Positions 47,731 through 56,796 are shown, counted from the stretch's first letter. The stretch is 64,000 nucleotides of DNA from Candidatus Tenebribacter davisii (GCA_030765535.1 JAVCCH010000166.1:1-64000); one strand, 5' to 3'. Notes: generated from the letters alone by a model not told the origin. A program made the numbers and translations.

Positions 47731-47985
47731 AATTTCTCCCAATTTTTTTTTCCTGCTTAATTCTACTTGTTTCAAAACTCTACGATCACAATATGTCAAT
47801 AGATAATTTCTTTTAGAGTAATCTTTTAAAATCCTATTCCCTACATCTTATTAAAAGATATAATGTTACATGAATGAGATTCATTTTTAAAATAATTTAC
47901 TATGAAAATCGATTTTGCTGCAATTAATATTCAGTATTTGACAAATAAACTGTCAAAATAATGGTGTTTTACCTGTGAGGTAATA

Positions 47986-49863
47986 TTGAGTAAAAATTTA
48001 ATTTCAATTGAAGATCTGAAAAAGTCATTTGCCGAAAAAGTGATTTGCGGGAACAGTTCTTTTGGGATATTTGAAAATGAGAAGATCGGCATTGTAGGAA
48101 TAAACGGCTGTGGTAAATCTACTCTTTTAAAACTACTTGTCGGCATTGAACCTGCAGATTCAGGTAATATTACATTACGAAAAAATATAAGAATCGGATA
48201 TCTATCTCAAATTCCAAGCTTAAATCCTGAAAATTCAATTTATGAAGAGATCTATTTTAGTGATAATCCTCAATTTGATCTTTTACGAAAATATTATAAT
48301 GTATTAAATAAACTAGAAAATGATCAGACGCAAAATTTAGAGGATGAACACAATCTTTTGGTTAAAAATATCGAATCACAAGATGCCTGGAAGATTGAGA
48401 TCAAAGCAAAAAGCATTTTAAACAAACTTGGTTTTAAAGATATTAACCAGAAAATCTCTGAACTTTCCGGAGGTCAGAAAAGACGTATTGATCTAGCCAG
48501 AGCATTAATGGATGAGCCGGAAATATTACTGCTGGATGAGCCGACAAATCATCTTGATCTTGATACGATAGAATGGTTTCAGGACTACCTTTTCAATTAC
48601 CAGGGTACAGTTCTTTTTGTAACTCATGATCGTTACTTTCTGGATGCGGTTTCTAATAAAATTTTGGAAATGGATAATGGAAAGATAAACTTTTTTAAAG
48701 GTAATTATTCTTATTATCTACGTAAAAAAGAGCAACAGGATATTGATATTCTCAGAAAGGAAACCAGACGGAAAGCTCAATTGAAGAAGGAACTTAAATG
48801 GCTTCATAGACAAGCTAAAGCTAGAACTTCCAAGCCAAAAGATCATCTTGATAGAGTAAAAGAACTTATAGACAAATCCTATCTGTCGGAAAACATGGAT
48901 CTTGATATTTCCTTTAAGACAAAACGAATGGGAAAAACTATTTTAGAGATCAGGAATATTTCAAAACAATATGATGATAAAATTCTATTTAAGAATTTTA
49001 ACCATAACTTCCAGAAACTGGAGCGCATTGGGATAATCGGACCTAATGGATGTGGCAAAACTACTCTACTTAAATGCGTAATGGAAGAAATTGATCCGGA
49101 GAATGGTTCGATAAAGATTGGTGTAAACACTTCTTTCTCATATTTCCAACAGAATATTGATGAATTTGATAATAACCAGACAGTGTTAGACTATATTCAG
49201 GATCTCGCTCATAATATCCGTACGGCAGATGGAGTGCTTCATCCAGCTTCTGAAATGCTGCAACGATTTCTCTTTGATGGTAAAATGCAGCAATGTAAAT
49301 TAGCAAATTTATCCGGAGGCGAAAAAAAAAGACTTTATCTGCTCCGATCTTTAATGTTTGGTTCCAATTTCATTATTCTCGATGAACCAACAAATGACCT
49401 TGATATACGCACTTTAGAAATTTTAGAAGACTATCTTGATGCATTTAAAGGGTGCATTATTGTTGTTTCACATGATAGATATTTCCTTGATAGAGTAACT
49501 GATCACCTTTTTATTTTCGATGATAATAGAATAATTAAATTCCCCGGAAATTATTCAGATTACCTGCTTGTAAAAAAATACCGGGATGAAGAAAAAATTG
49601 AGCAAAAGAAGAAATCATCTAAAGCAAGAAGTAAAAGAGTTTCCACAAAACTAAGTTTTAATGAAAAACGTGAAATAGATATGATCGAAAAAGAAATTCC
49701 TGAAATAGAAAAACAGATATCATTATTGAATAGAAAAATTGAAGAAGAAGCCTCAACCCTCTCTCCTGATGACTTTAAAGAAATTACTGAAAAACTGGAA
49801 AAGCTTCAAATTAAACTTGATGAATTGGAATCTCGCTGGCTGGAACTGGATGAGAGAAATTAA
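47986..49863 (+). CDS. ABC-F family ribosome-associated ATPase
   Basis: 625 residues with two ABC domains and no membrane part. First domain: Walker A GINGCGKS (38-45), LSGGQKRRIDLA, LLLDEPTNHLD. Then the linker rich in Lys/Arg (RRKAQLKKELKWLHRQAKARTS) and a second domain with GPNGCGKTT, LSGGEKKRLYLL and IILDEPTNDLD. A C-terminal coiled coil (about 530-622) places it nearest Uup. ABC-F proteins act at the ribosomal E-site. The start is TTG (47986) with GAGG upstream. It is encoded divergently from the acyl-activating enzyme; the gap has a palindrome TTTGACA/TGTCAAA at 47937-47957. Confidence 0.9.
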   Translation: MSKNLISIEDLKKSFAEKVICGNSSFGIFENEKIGIVGINGCGKSTLLKLLVGIEPADSGNITLRKNIRIGYLSQIPSLNPENSIYEEIYFSDNPQFDLLRKYYNVLNKLENDQTQNLEDEHNLLVKNIESQDAWKIEIKAKSILNKLGFKDINQKISELSGGQKRRIDLARALMDEPEILLLDEPTNHLDLDTIEWFQDYLFNYQGTVLFVTHDRYFLDAVSNKILEMDNGKINFFKGNYSYYLRKKEQQDIDILRKETRRKAQLKKELKWLHRQAKARTSKPKDHLDRVKELIDKSYLSENMDLDISFKTKRMGKTILEIRNISKQYDDKILFKNFNHNFQKLERIGIIGPNGCGKTTLLKCVMEEIDPENGSIKIGVNTSFSYFQQNIDEFDNNQTVLDYIQDLAHNIRTADGVLHPASEMLQRFLFDGKMQQCKLANLSGGEKKRLYLLRSLMFGSNFIILDEPTNDLDIRTLEILEDYLDAFKGCIIVVSHDRYFLDRVTDHLFIFDDNRIIKFPGNYSDYLLVKKYRDEEKIEQKKKSSKARSKRVSTKLSFNEKREIDMIEKEIPEIEKQISLLNRKIEEEASTLSPDDFKEITEKLEKLQIKLDELESRWLELDERN

Positions 49864-49864
49864 A

Positions 49865-49890
49865 TGATTATCTCACCTTATTGAGAATCA
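49865..49890. terminator. Weak hairpin between converging ABC-F and patatin genes
   Basis: TGATTatCTCA (49865-49875) pairs with TGAGAATCA (49882-49890), leaving a two-base bulge. Position between convergent stops suggests a terminator; the stem is short. Confidence 0.35.
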
Positions 49891-49901
49891 AAGTTTATTA
49901 T

Positions 49902-50771
49902 CTATTTCTTCAAGAAGTCGCCCAATTCTTCAATATCCTTAATTTTATTTTTAAGGTTTTTACTAATTTTCTGAATTTTCATGCTTAAATTCAATTTTTC
50001 ATGAATTTCTTTTCTAAACTGTGCCACATCATCATCCACGCTCTCAAGGATCATATTCGCTTTTTCAAAATCAAGAATTTTAACATCAAGTAATTGAGGT
50101 TTAATGTAAATATCAGGTTTAGAGATCTTCATCTGAAATTCAACAATTGACGCTTGCAAGATCTCGTAAGAATTCATCATATTATCAAACCATGTGGGAG
50201 CTTTCATAACGTCAGGGATAGATTTACTGCCCGATACATCAATAGCGATAAGGACATCACACTCTTTACGAATTATATCAAATGGAAGATTATTGGTAAC
50301 ACCTCCATCTATTAATATCATATTATTGTAATTTACTGGTTCAAAAAGGGCAGGAATTGAGATGCTTGCCCGTATGGCAGGTAATAGTTTACCTGAATCA
50401 AAAACGACATCATCAGCTTTCCAGTAATCTGTAGCTACTATCTTTAACGGGATTTGGAGATCTTCAAAATATTTTACCGGGATATGTTTACTGAGAAATT
50501 CTTCAACTTTTTTTCCTTTGATCAAACTAGCTCTGGAGAGAAAAGAAAAATCAACCATTTTAAGTAGGATCTTAAAATCTATATCCTGTAAGATGTTTTC
50601 AATTTCCTGTCCGTTCATGCCTGAGGCATACATAGCCCCAATAATTGCACCCATACTGGTTCCTGAAATTATTGAAGGTTTAATTTCCAATTCATCCAGG
50701 ACTTTTAGAAATTCAATATGACAAAGTCCTCTTGCGCCACCTCCGCCAAGGGTTAATCCAATTTTTTTCAT
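49902..50771 (-). CDS. Patatin-like phospholipase (RssA-type)
   Basis: 289 residues. Oxyanion-hole GGGGARG (9-15), nucleophile Ser39 in GTSMG (37-41) and catalytic Asp155 in IDGG (154-157) are complete, so it should be an active lipid acyl hydrolase. No signal peptide or transmembrane segment is seen, which fits the cytosolic RssA/YchK group rather than the secreted two-domain patatins with a barrel. GGTGG precedes the ATG. It lies divergent to murI. Confidence 0.88.
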   Translation of the reverse strand: MKKIGLTLGGGGARGLCHIEFLKVLDELEIKPSIISGTSMGAIIGAMYASGMNGQEIENILQDIDFKILLKMVDFSFLSRASLIKGKKVEEFLSKHIPVKYFEDLQIPLKIVATDYWKADDVVFDSGKLLPAIRASISIPALFEPVNYNNMILIDGGVTNNLPFDIIRKECDVLIAIDVSGSKSIPDVMKAPTWFDNMMNSYEILQASIVEFQMKISKPDIYIKPQLLDVKILDFEKANMILESVDDDVAQFRKEIHEKLNLSMKIQKISKNLKNKIKDIEELGDFLKK

Positions 50772-50833
50772 AACTTAGTTCCACCTGTTATATATTTTAA
50801 TTTTCAGTTCTCAAATAATTATTTAATGCCAGC

Positions 50834-50862
50834 TTGACAACTATTTTCTAATCTCAATTTTG
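50834..50862 (+). promoter_or_regulatory. Putative promoter for murI
   Basis: TTGACA begins at 50834; 18 bases after TTG comes CAATTTTG (50855-50862). It leaves a leader of about 30 bases to the TTG start at 50896, with AAAGGAG in between. Confidence 0.4.
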
Positions 50863-50895
50863 GATTCGAGCATATTATGGAAAGGAGAAAATATT

Positions 50896-51702
50896 TTGGC
50901 TAAAAAACCAATAGGGATATTTGATTCAGGAGTTGGTGGATTAACTGTTTACAAAGAGATCCGCAAACGATTTCCATACGAAGATATTGTCTATTTTGGC
51001 GATACAGCTCGTGTTCCTTACGGACCAAAATCAAAAAATACTGTTATTGATTATTCTATCCAAAATGCCCGTTTCCTGATGCAACAAGGTGCAAAGTTAA
51101 TAGTAATCGCCTGCAATACATCTTCTGCGACTGCTCTCAATAAGTTGCAACAAATTCTCCCGATACCTGTTCTCGGTGTAATAGATCCCGGTGCAAGATC
51201 TGCAGTAAACGCTTCTCACAATAAACGGATCGGTGTAATTGGAACTGAAGGCACCATCCGTAGTAAAGCATATTCAACTGCAATTTCCAAACTAGACAGT
51301 AGCTGTAGTGTATTCAGCAAAGCATGCCCGATATTTGTTCCTCTGGCAGAAGAAGGCTGGGAAGATCATGAAGTTACTAAACTTACAATTAAAGAGTATC
51401 TAACACCTCTTTTACAAAATAATATTGATACTCTGGTTTTAGGATGTACACACTATCCAATTTTGAAAGAATCCATTCAGCAATTTGCGGGAAATGAGAT
51501 AACACTTGTTGATAGTGCTGAAGCTGTAACGGAAAAACTTGATGCGATCTTACCGGATAGAGAATTAACCGGAATTGGTGAAGATCGTTTTTATGTGAGT
51601 GATAACGAAGATAAATTCATGTCTATAGCTTCAAAGATACTCGACATGGAAATTAATAAATTGATAAAAGTAAACTTGGGTGAAGGCTGGTTCTTGAACT
51701 AA
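50896..51702 (+). CDS. murI: Glutamate racemase
   Basis: Makes D-glutamate for peptidoglycan. 268 residues. It opens with KKPIGIFDSGVGGLTVYKEI and has both catalytic cysteines in ACNTSSATAL and LGCTHYPIL. I start at TTG 50896 (MAKKPIG) because AAAGGAG lies 8 bases before it; the frame upstream to 50860 has no such site and overlaps the promoter. The stop codon overlaps the next gene by one base (TAATG), so the M29-like gene is translationally coupled. Confidence 0.95.
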   Translation: MAKKPIGIFDSGVGGLTVYKEIRKRFPYEDIVYFGDTARVPYGPKSKNTVIDYSIQNARFLMQQGAKLIVIACNTSSATALNKLQQILPIPVLGVIDPGARSAVNASHNKRIGVIGTEGTIRSKAYSTAISKLDSSCSVFSKACPIFVPLAEEGWEDHEVTKLTIKEYLTPLLQNNIDTLVLGCTHYPILKESIQQFAGNEITLVDSAEAVTEKLDAILPDRELTGIGEDRFYVSDNEDKFMSIASKILDMEINKLIKVNLGEGWFLN

Positions 51703-52745
51703 TGGAAAGATTATCTGAACTTGCCTTTAATATAATAAATAATCTATTAAAAATTCAAAAGAACGACGTTATCTCCATCTCTGGTGAAATTCACAATGGC
51801 AAAAATGCAAATGAACCACTTATAGAGTTACCACTGATAGAAGAATTAGCTGTTGCCATAAGAAAACGTAAAGCATTTCCCGTGTTGGAAATGTCTACTG
51901 AAAAACTTAAAAAACGTTTCTTTGCTGAAATGCCTGATGAAATATTTTCAGTACCACCTAATTACTATAAAAATTGGATCAATGCAATTGATAAATTCAT
52001 AGAGATCAGCTGGGAAAGTTATTCAAGCGATTTTCATGAAACGTCTGATAAACAGTTAAAACAATTCAAAGATTCCACTAATTCTATAATGCAGCATCTT
52101 TTTGAGCAAAAGAAAAAGATCATATTCCTAAATTTTCCCACTCAACAACTGGCTGAATATATATCTACAGATTATTCTAAACTTTTAGAAACTTACATAA
52201 GTGGAGTAAATTGCAATTATAATTTACTTAAGATCAATGGTGAAGAGTACCGTGAACAATATTTCTCCTTTTCCAATTATCGAATCACTACACATAATGA
52301 AACGCTGGCTCTAAAAATAAATAGAGATAAACCAGTTTTATTCTCCGGAGATATAAATGAGCATCAGATCATTGTTTTACCAACTGGTATTATTGAATTT
52401 CCAGTTGTGCGTGAAAGTATGAATGGAATTTACTTTGCTGAAAAAATATATTATAAAGAACGTAACTATAGTAATGTTAAGATCAAGTTTGAAGAGGGAT
52501 CAATTAGATATGTTGCTTTTAAAGAAGATAAAAAAGGAAACTTCCATCTGCAAAATGAACTTATAAATAGTGATAAACAGTGTTTTTTAACACTCGGGTT
52601 CAATCGAGACATCAAAGAATACACTAACTATTTTTCTTATGACCGTTGCATTGATGGAAATATCTCAATGAAATTCTTTGATAAAGATTCAAAACCTATC
52701 TTTCTATCTAACATAACCAGTAGAATTGATAAAGAACATAAATAA
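51702..52745 (+). CDS. Degenerate M29-aminopeptidase-like protein
   Basis: 347 residues, cytosolic. The N-terminus (LAFNIINNLLKIQKNDVISISG, then LPLIEELAVAIRKRKAFPVLEM) follows the M29 family pattern, and VLPTGIIEFPVVRESMNGIYF (about 224-244) aligns with the family's 'nlPtGEvftaPv..s.nG' segment. The metal-binding Glu of that segment is missing, and the downstream Glu, His and Asp ligand motifs (GiG, iHiAfG, iHwD) are not recognisable. It is shorter than the usual ~410 residues. I read it as a catalytically dead relative; the assignment rests on eye alignment. Overlaps murI by 1 base and precedes the DUF1846 gene by 15 bases. Confidence 0.5.
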   Translation: MERLSELAFNIINNLLKIQKNDVISISGEIHNGKNANEPLIELPLIEELAVAIRKRKAFPVLEMSTEKLKKRFFAEMPDEIFSVPPNYYKNWINAIDKFIEISWESYSSDFHETSDKQLKQFKDSTNSIMQHLFEQKKKIIFLNFPTQQLAEYISTDYSKLLETYISGVNCNYNLLKINGEEYREQYFSFSNYRITTHNETLALKINRDKPVLFSGDINEHQIIVLPTGIIEFPVVRESMNGIYFAEKIYYKERNYSNVKIKFEEGSIRYVAFKEDKKGNFHLQNELINSDKQCFLTLGFNRDIKEYTNYFSYDRCIDGNISMKFFDKDSKPIFLSNITSRIDKEHK

Positions 52746-52760
52746 ATTCAGGAGAAAAAA

Positions 52761-54272
52761 ATGAAAGTCGGTTTTGATAATGCAAAATATTTAGAAGAAC
52801 AAACTGCTTCAATTTTAGAACGAGTAGAAAAATTCGATAACAAACTTTATCTTGAATTTGGCGGAAAAATTATATTTGATTACCATGCTTCACGTGTCCT
52901 GCCTGGTTTCAATCCAAACGTTAAAATGGAACTGCTGCAAAAACTTAAAGATCGGGCTGACTTAATTCTATGTATTTATGCCGGTGATATTGAACGAAAA
53001 AAAATAAGAGCTGATTTCGGTATCACCTATGATGTTGATGCTTTGAAATTAATTGATGACATAAGGGAACACGGTATTCATGTTGCTGCTGTTGTAATTA
53101 CAAGATTTGAAGAACAACCGGCTGCCATAATTTTTAAGAACAAACTTGAACGTAGAAATGTAAAAGTATATACTCATAAATTCACTAAAGGTTATCCCAC
53201 AAATGTTGATACTATCGTAAGTGATGAAGGCTACGGAGCAAATGACTACATTGAAACTACAAAACCACTTGTTATTGTGACGGGACCAGGTCCCGGAAGC
53301 GGTAAACTGGCAACCTGCCTTTCTCAGATGTACCATGAACATGTAAGAGGGATAAAAGCCGGATATGCTAAATTTGAAACTTTTCCCATTTGGAATATTC
53401 CTCTAAAACATCCTGTGAATATTGCTTATGAATCTGCTACAGCTGATCTGAAAGATTATAATCTTGTAGATCCATTTCATTTAGAAGCTTATGGTGAAGC
53501 AACTATAAATTATAACCGGGATGTAGAAGCATTTCCTGTGCTTAAACGAATCCTGGAAAAGATCACTGATGGAAAAGCAATGTATCAATCTCCAACAGAT
53601 ATGGGAGTGAATCGTGCCGGTTTTGGAATCATTGATGATGAAGTTGTTAAAGAAGCTGCACGTCAGGAAATAATTCGTAGATACTTCCGCTATAAATGCG
53701 AATATGCCATGGGATTCGTTAATAAGGATACCGTTGATCGAGCTGAACTTATAATGAATGAGGTCGGTTCAAAACCAGAAGACAGAAAAGTTGTAACTCC
53801 TGCACGCCTTGCTTCAAAAGAAGCGAAAACTTGTGGAAAGGGTAATGAAGGCATATACTGCGGATCAGCAATTGAATTACAAAATGGTAAAATTGTAACC
53901 GGAAAGAATTCTACACTAACGCATTCGGCCTCAAGTTTAATACTAAATGCGATAAAAGTAATGGCTGGAATTCCGGATGAGATACATCTTCTTTCTCCAA
54001 AAGTGATTGAATCCATCTTTAAACTTGAGAAAGACATTTTAGGAGAGAAATCTGTAAGTCTGGATTTGGAAGAAACCCTGATCGCTCTCAGTATAAGTGC
54101 CACAACAAATCCAACAGCTCAAGCAGCAATGGGAAAATTAACAGAGTTAAGAGGTTGTGAAGTTCATATGACACATATCCCTACTCCAGGTGATGAAGCT
54201 GGTTTGCGTAGAATAGGCGTGAATCTTACAAGTGATCCAAATTTTTCAACAAATAGTTTATTTACTTCATAA
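52761..54272 (+). CDS. DUF1846 (UPF0371) family protein
   Basis: 503 residues, the full length of this family, found mostly in anaerobes and Firmicutes. Recognisable from [21 protein letters not shown] at the start (shown in part), a glycine-rich [20 protein letters not shown] (about 172-191) that resembles a nucleotide-binding loop, and the strongly conserved [15 protein letters not shown]. The N-terminal half looks like a DHH- or P-loop-type fold. The biochemical role is not known to me. AGGAGA precedes the ATG; a broken pyrG begins 20 bases after its stop, suggesting an earlier operon. Confidence 0.88.
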   Translation: MKVGFDNAKYLEEQTASILERVEKFDNKLYLEFGGKIIFDYHASRVLPGFNPNVKMELLQKLKDRADLILCIYAGDIERKKIRADFGITYDVDALKLIDDIREHGIHVAAVVITRFEEQPAAIIFKNKLERRNVKVYTHKFTKGYPTNVDTIVSDEGYGANDYIETTKPLVIVTGPGPGSGKLATCLSQMYHEHVRGIKAGYAKFETFPIWNIPLKHPVNIAYESATADLKDYNLVDPFHLEAYGEATINYNRDVEAFPVLKRILEKITDGKAMYQSPTDMGVNRAGFGIIDDEVVKEAARQEIIRRYFRYKCEYAMGFVNKDTVDRAELIMNEVGSKPEDRKVVTPARLASKEAKTCGKGNEGIYCGSAIELQNGKIVTGKNSTLTHSASSLILNAIKVMAGIPDEIHLLSPKVIESIFKLEKDILGEKSVSLDLEETLIALSISATTNPTAQAAMGKLTELRGCEVHMTHIPTPGDEAGLRRIGVNLTSDPNFSTNSLFTS

Positions 54273-54292
54273 AATAGATAAGGAGAATTAAT

Positions 54293-54385
54293 TTGGCTAA
54301 GCATATATTTGTGATTGGTGGAGTTTTATCTTCCTTAGGAAATATGAAGCCAAATTACAAATTAGGAATTAGAAACATAGATTAA
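54293..54385 (+). pseudogene. pyrG: Truncated start of CTP synthase (pyrG remnant, 30 codons)
   Basis: A well placed AAGGAG at 54279-54284 and a TTG start at 54293 open MAKHIFVIGGVLSSLG, the conserved N-terminus of CTP synthase (usually M..KYIFVTGGVVSSLGKG). Homology stops at the Gly before the Lys of the ATP-binding loop, around base 54343; the frame then runs through repeat-like DNA to a stop at 54383-54385. The remaining ~500 codons are absent from the window. A functional pyrG must lie elsewhere, or the locus is misassembled here. A 16-residue match is short but the position, frame and ribosome-binding site all agree. Confidence 0.75.
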
Positions 54386-54441
54386 TTTAACATTAATACT
54401 AATCAAAAATTATAAATCGCAAATCATTAATCACAAATCAA
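54352..54441. repeat. Heptanucleotide AAATTAN/AAATCAN repeat tract
   Basis: Three units at 54352-54372 (AAATTAC AAATTAG GAATTAG) and five at 54407-54441 (AAATTAT AAATCGC AAATCAT TAATCAC AAATCAA), separated by degenerate AT-rich sequence. The tract begins right where pyrG homology ends. Confidence 0.6.
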
Positions 54442-54492
54442 TAGGCTCTTCGTTAAGAATTTCAGCAAGAAGACTCCTCAGAGTGACGGGTA
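54442..54492 (-). repeat. REP/MITE-like fragment beside the heptad tract
   Basis: Read on the minus strand it begins CGTCACTCTGAGGAGTCTTC and ends in AACGAAGAGCC, similar in wording to dispersed 'GTCATTCTGAG...CGAAGAATC' repeats seen in many bacterial genomes. No second copy lies in the window, so the call rests on recall of that repeat style. Confidence 0.3.
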
Positions 54493-54497
54493 AAATT

Positions 54498-55403
54498 TTA
54501 TTCGTCTTTATTTTTATAGAATCTTGTAGTCGGATAAGCAAGCTCAATATCAGTGTGCCTGGCAAATTCCAATAAAATATCTTCCCAGATAGCTTCAGTG
54601 TAACCTCTCCGCATACGTGTTTCGCATAAATGACGAATAGTAAGCCTGACACCCTGATCTATAACACTTGTATATACTATCGGTGTTAATTTTTTATAAT
54701 AGATCATATATTTTTTAGCAGCTCTTTTAATTTGAGTTTCCATGCTCTTGGATATATTAGTACCTTTATTATCAGCAATTTTCATTAATATTTTTTTTGC
54801 TTTCTGCCAATTGCTTTCAAATGTGACTACAACTTCAATTTCATTCCAGAGATATTTAAATCCTTTATCATAATTTGCCAGATCTTGCGAGAATATTTTC
54901 CCATTTGGTATATGAATTATTCTGCCTGTACTTTGATCAGCATGAACCCAGTTCCCGATCTCTAATAGAGTAAATTCAAAAAAACTCTGATCAATTACAT
55001 CACCAGCACACTCACCAATTTGAATCCTATCCCCCACAATGAAAGGTCGACTTGAGATAATGAACAGCCAACCGGCAAGATTTGTCAGAACATCTTTCAG
55101 GGCAATGGCTATACCTGCTGAAAGTAAACCTAAATAGGTTACTAGTGATTGTGCTCCCCGAAACCAGATCCTGCCCACAAGAATAACTAAAATAATTAAT
55201 ATCGTTGAGTTAATTATTTTACGCCAATGATACTGAGTTTTCACATCATTGATATTTTTATTTATCACTTTAACAATTATTTTTCTTATCAGCCAAATAA
55301 TAATTATTAGAACAATTGATTCTAGAAGCTTTAATACGAGCGGGGAATTCAGATATGGTATACTTGTAATAAATGAATTGATATGATCAAAAAACTCTTT
55401 CAT
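54498..55403 (-). CDS. MscS-family mechanosensitive channel
   Basis: 301 residues. Three N-terminal membrane helices (about 22-43, 65-85 and 88-125), the last with the MscS pore-helix pattern (YLGLLSAGIAIALKDVLTNLAGWLFI), then the beta domain entry RPFIVGDRIQIGECAGDVIDQSF and a cytoplasmic C-terminal domain. The start overlaps the motB stop by one base (TAATG), so the channel belongs to the motor operon. It may release ions or osmolytes under tension; whether it works with the motor is unknown. Confidence 0.9.
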   Translation of the reverse strand: MKEFFDHINSFITSIPYLNSPLVLKLLESIVLIIIIWLIRKIIVKVINKNINDVKTQYHWRKIINSTILIILVILVGRIWFRGAQSLVTYLGLLSAGIAIALKDVLTNLAGWLFIISSRPFIVGDRIQIGECAGDVIDQSFFEFTLLEIGNWVHADQSTGRIIHIPNGKIFSQDLANYDKGFKYLWNEIEVVVTFESNWQKAKKILMKIADNKGTNISKSMETQIKRAAKKYMIYYKKLTPIVYTSVIDQGVRLTIRHLCETRMRRGYTEAIWEDILLEFARHTDIELAYPTTRFYKNKDE

Positions 55404-56062
55404 TAATAATTCTTGAAGTTCTTTATCAACCGGATCTCAACTCTTCTGTTTTTTTTGCGGTTAACTGGATTATTATTATGAACAATCGGCTTATATTCAC
55501 CATATCCCATTGCCTGCATTTGTTCAGGTGGGAAAAAATTATTATCCATAAAAAATCTTACTACATTCAATGCTCTAGATGATGAAAGCTCCCAATTTGA
55601 AGCATAAGTACCGCTTAATATCGGCAGATTATCAGTATGACCTTCCACCCTGATTTGCCATCCAGGCTCACCATTTATTCTGTTTTGAATATTTCTGGCA
55701 ACTTGAGCTAATGTTCGTAAAGATTCCCATTTCAAAAGGGCTTCACCTGTATTAAATAATACTTCTCCCGGTATGGTAATTACCTGTTCATTTACATCTA
55801 AAAGTGAGTCTAATTTTGCCAGCTCCATCAACCGTTCATTCTGTTCAACGATCTGTTTATTTTGCTCGATCAGCATTTTGTTCTTCTGGTAATCTGTAGT
55901 AATATAAAAGAAAACAAAGAAGACTAAGAGTAGAGTCATCAGATCAGCATATGGGATCATCACATCTAAAAGATTTTGATTCTCATTATTTTCGTCGCTA
56001 AGATCCTGGATCCTACTTTGCTTTACAATATTTTTTTCAGCTAGTATGTCTTCTGTTATCAA
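55403..56062 (-). CDS. motB: MotB-type stator protein (ion channel plug/OmpA domain)
   Basis: 219 residues. A cytoplasmic N-terminus, one TM (about 36-54) with the MotB signature PYADLMTLLLVFFVFFY holding the ion-carrying Asp40, a short coiled coil (58-90), and an OmpA-like peptidoglycan-binding domain (about 92-215) with GHTDN (141-145) and NWELSSSRA (156-164). The DLMTLLLVFF motif fits MotB better than ExbD, TolR or GldM. It overlaps motA by 4 bases. Expected to anchor the stator to the cell wall and conduct protons or sodium ions. Confidence 0.92.
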   Translation of the reverse strand: MITEDILAEKNIVKQSRIQDLSDENNENQNLLDVMIPYADLMTLLLVFFVFFYITTDYQKNKMLIEQNKQIVEQNERLMELAKLDSLLDVNEQVITIPGEVLFNTGEALLKWESLRTLAQVARNIQNRINGEPGWQIRVEGHTDNLPILSGTYASNWELSSSRALNVVRFFMDNNFFPPEQMQAMGYGEYKPIVHNNNPVNRKKNRRVEIRLIKNFKNY

Positions 56063-56796
56063 TGCAAATATCCTAATAATTTTTCTTTGATCTTATGAGT
56101 ATTTTCATTATTTTTTATAGAAATTACACCTGCAATAATTATTTCCCTGACTCTTGTATCTGTATTATTCTTATCTCTTATTTTTCCTGAAAGCGGTTTA
56201 AAGATCAGAGCTGCCAGCACAAGACCGTAAAATGTTGTAACGAGGGCTAATCCCATTGCGGCAGGGATTGCAGCAGGATCTTTTACACGATATAACATAG
56301 CTATAAGACCTATTACCGTTCCCATCATCCCGAACATAGGTGCAAAACTACCCGCTATCCTGAATACTCTTTCAGCAATGATATTTTTTTCAGTACAAGA
56401 TCTGCTATCGCGAGATAGTACCTCTTCTATATGCTTGATATCTTCTCCATCGGCGACGAGGTTCATACCCTTTGCCAAAAATGGGATCTCCTTTACAGAT
56501 TCATTCTCGATCATACTTTTAAAACTTGTTCCCTTAGATTGTTTGCTGATATCTAAGATCATTCCGATTAAATCTATTTCGCGATATTGCTTATCTTTGA
56601 ATATCCCAATTAATGATTTCCAGGCATTCTTTAATGCTTGCGGAGAAAAATAGATTATGACAGCAGATATTGTGCCGCCCAGAGTAATTGCTAAAGCTGC
56701 CCAATTGAGATATAATGAAGGTTCCTGTTTAAAAAAAATGACTGATATGATTATTCCAAAACCTAATAAAAATCCAATTATTACTGATGTTCTCAT
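56059..56796 (-). CDS. motA: MotA-type stator protein
   Basis: 245 residues with four TMs (about 3-22, 28-50, 147-168 and 179-200) and a large cytoplasmic loop (51-146) that in MotA contacts FliG. TM3 has FAPMFGMMGTVIGLIAML with the conserved Pro153, and TM4 ends in IFKPLSGKI with Pro201, both at MotA positions. The loop keeps FLAKGMNLVADGED. This is a true MotA/PomA-like protein, not ExbB/TolQ (which has three TMs). The start is 2 bases after the FliF/FliG-like gene's stop, and the end overlaps motB. Confidence 0.92.
   Translation of the reverse strand: MRTSVIIGFLLGFGIIISVIFFKQEPSLYLNWAALAITLGGTISAVIIYFSPQALKNAWKSLIGIFKDKQYREIDLIGMILDISKQSKGTSFKSMIENESVKEIPFLAKGMNLVADGEDIKHIEEVLSRDSRSCTEKNIIAERVFRIAGSFAPMFGMMGTVIGLIAMLYRVKDPAAIPAAMGLALVTTFYGLVLAALIFKPLSGKIRDKNNTDTRVREIIIAGVISIKNNENTHKIKEKLLGYLH

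Noticed and set aside
47937-47957. TTTGACA/TGTCAAA palindrome as a matched promoter for the ABC-F gene
   Set aside because: The TTGACA is present, but no TTTG/TTTA element lies at 18-20 bases on either strand, so I do not call it a promoter; an operator is possible but unsupported.
55403-56796. ExbB/ExbD, TolQ/TolR or GldL/GldM instead of MotA/MotB
   Set aside because: The A component has four TMs with the MotA prolines and loop, and the B component has PYADLMTLLLVFF plus an OmpA domain, both typical of MotA/MotB; the FliG-like neighbour agrees.
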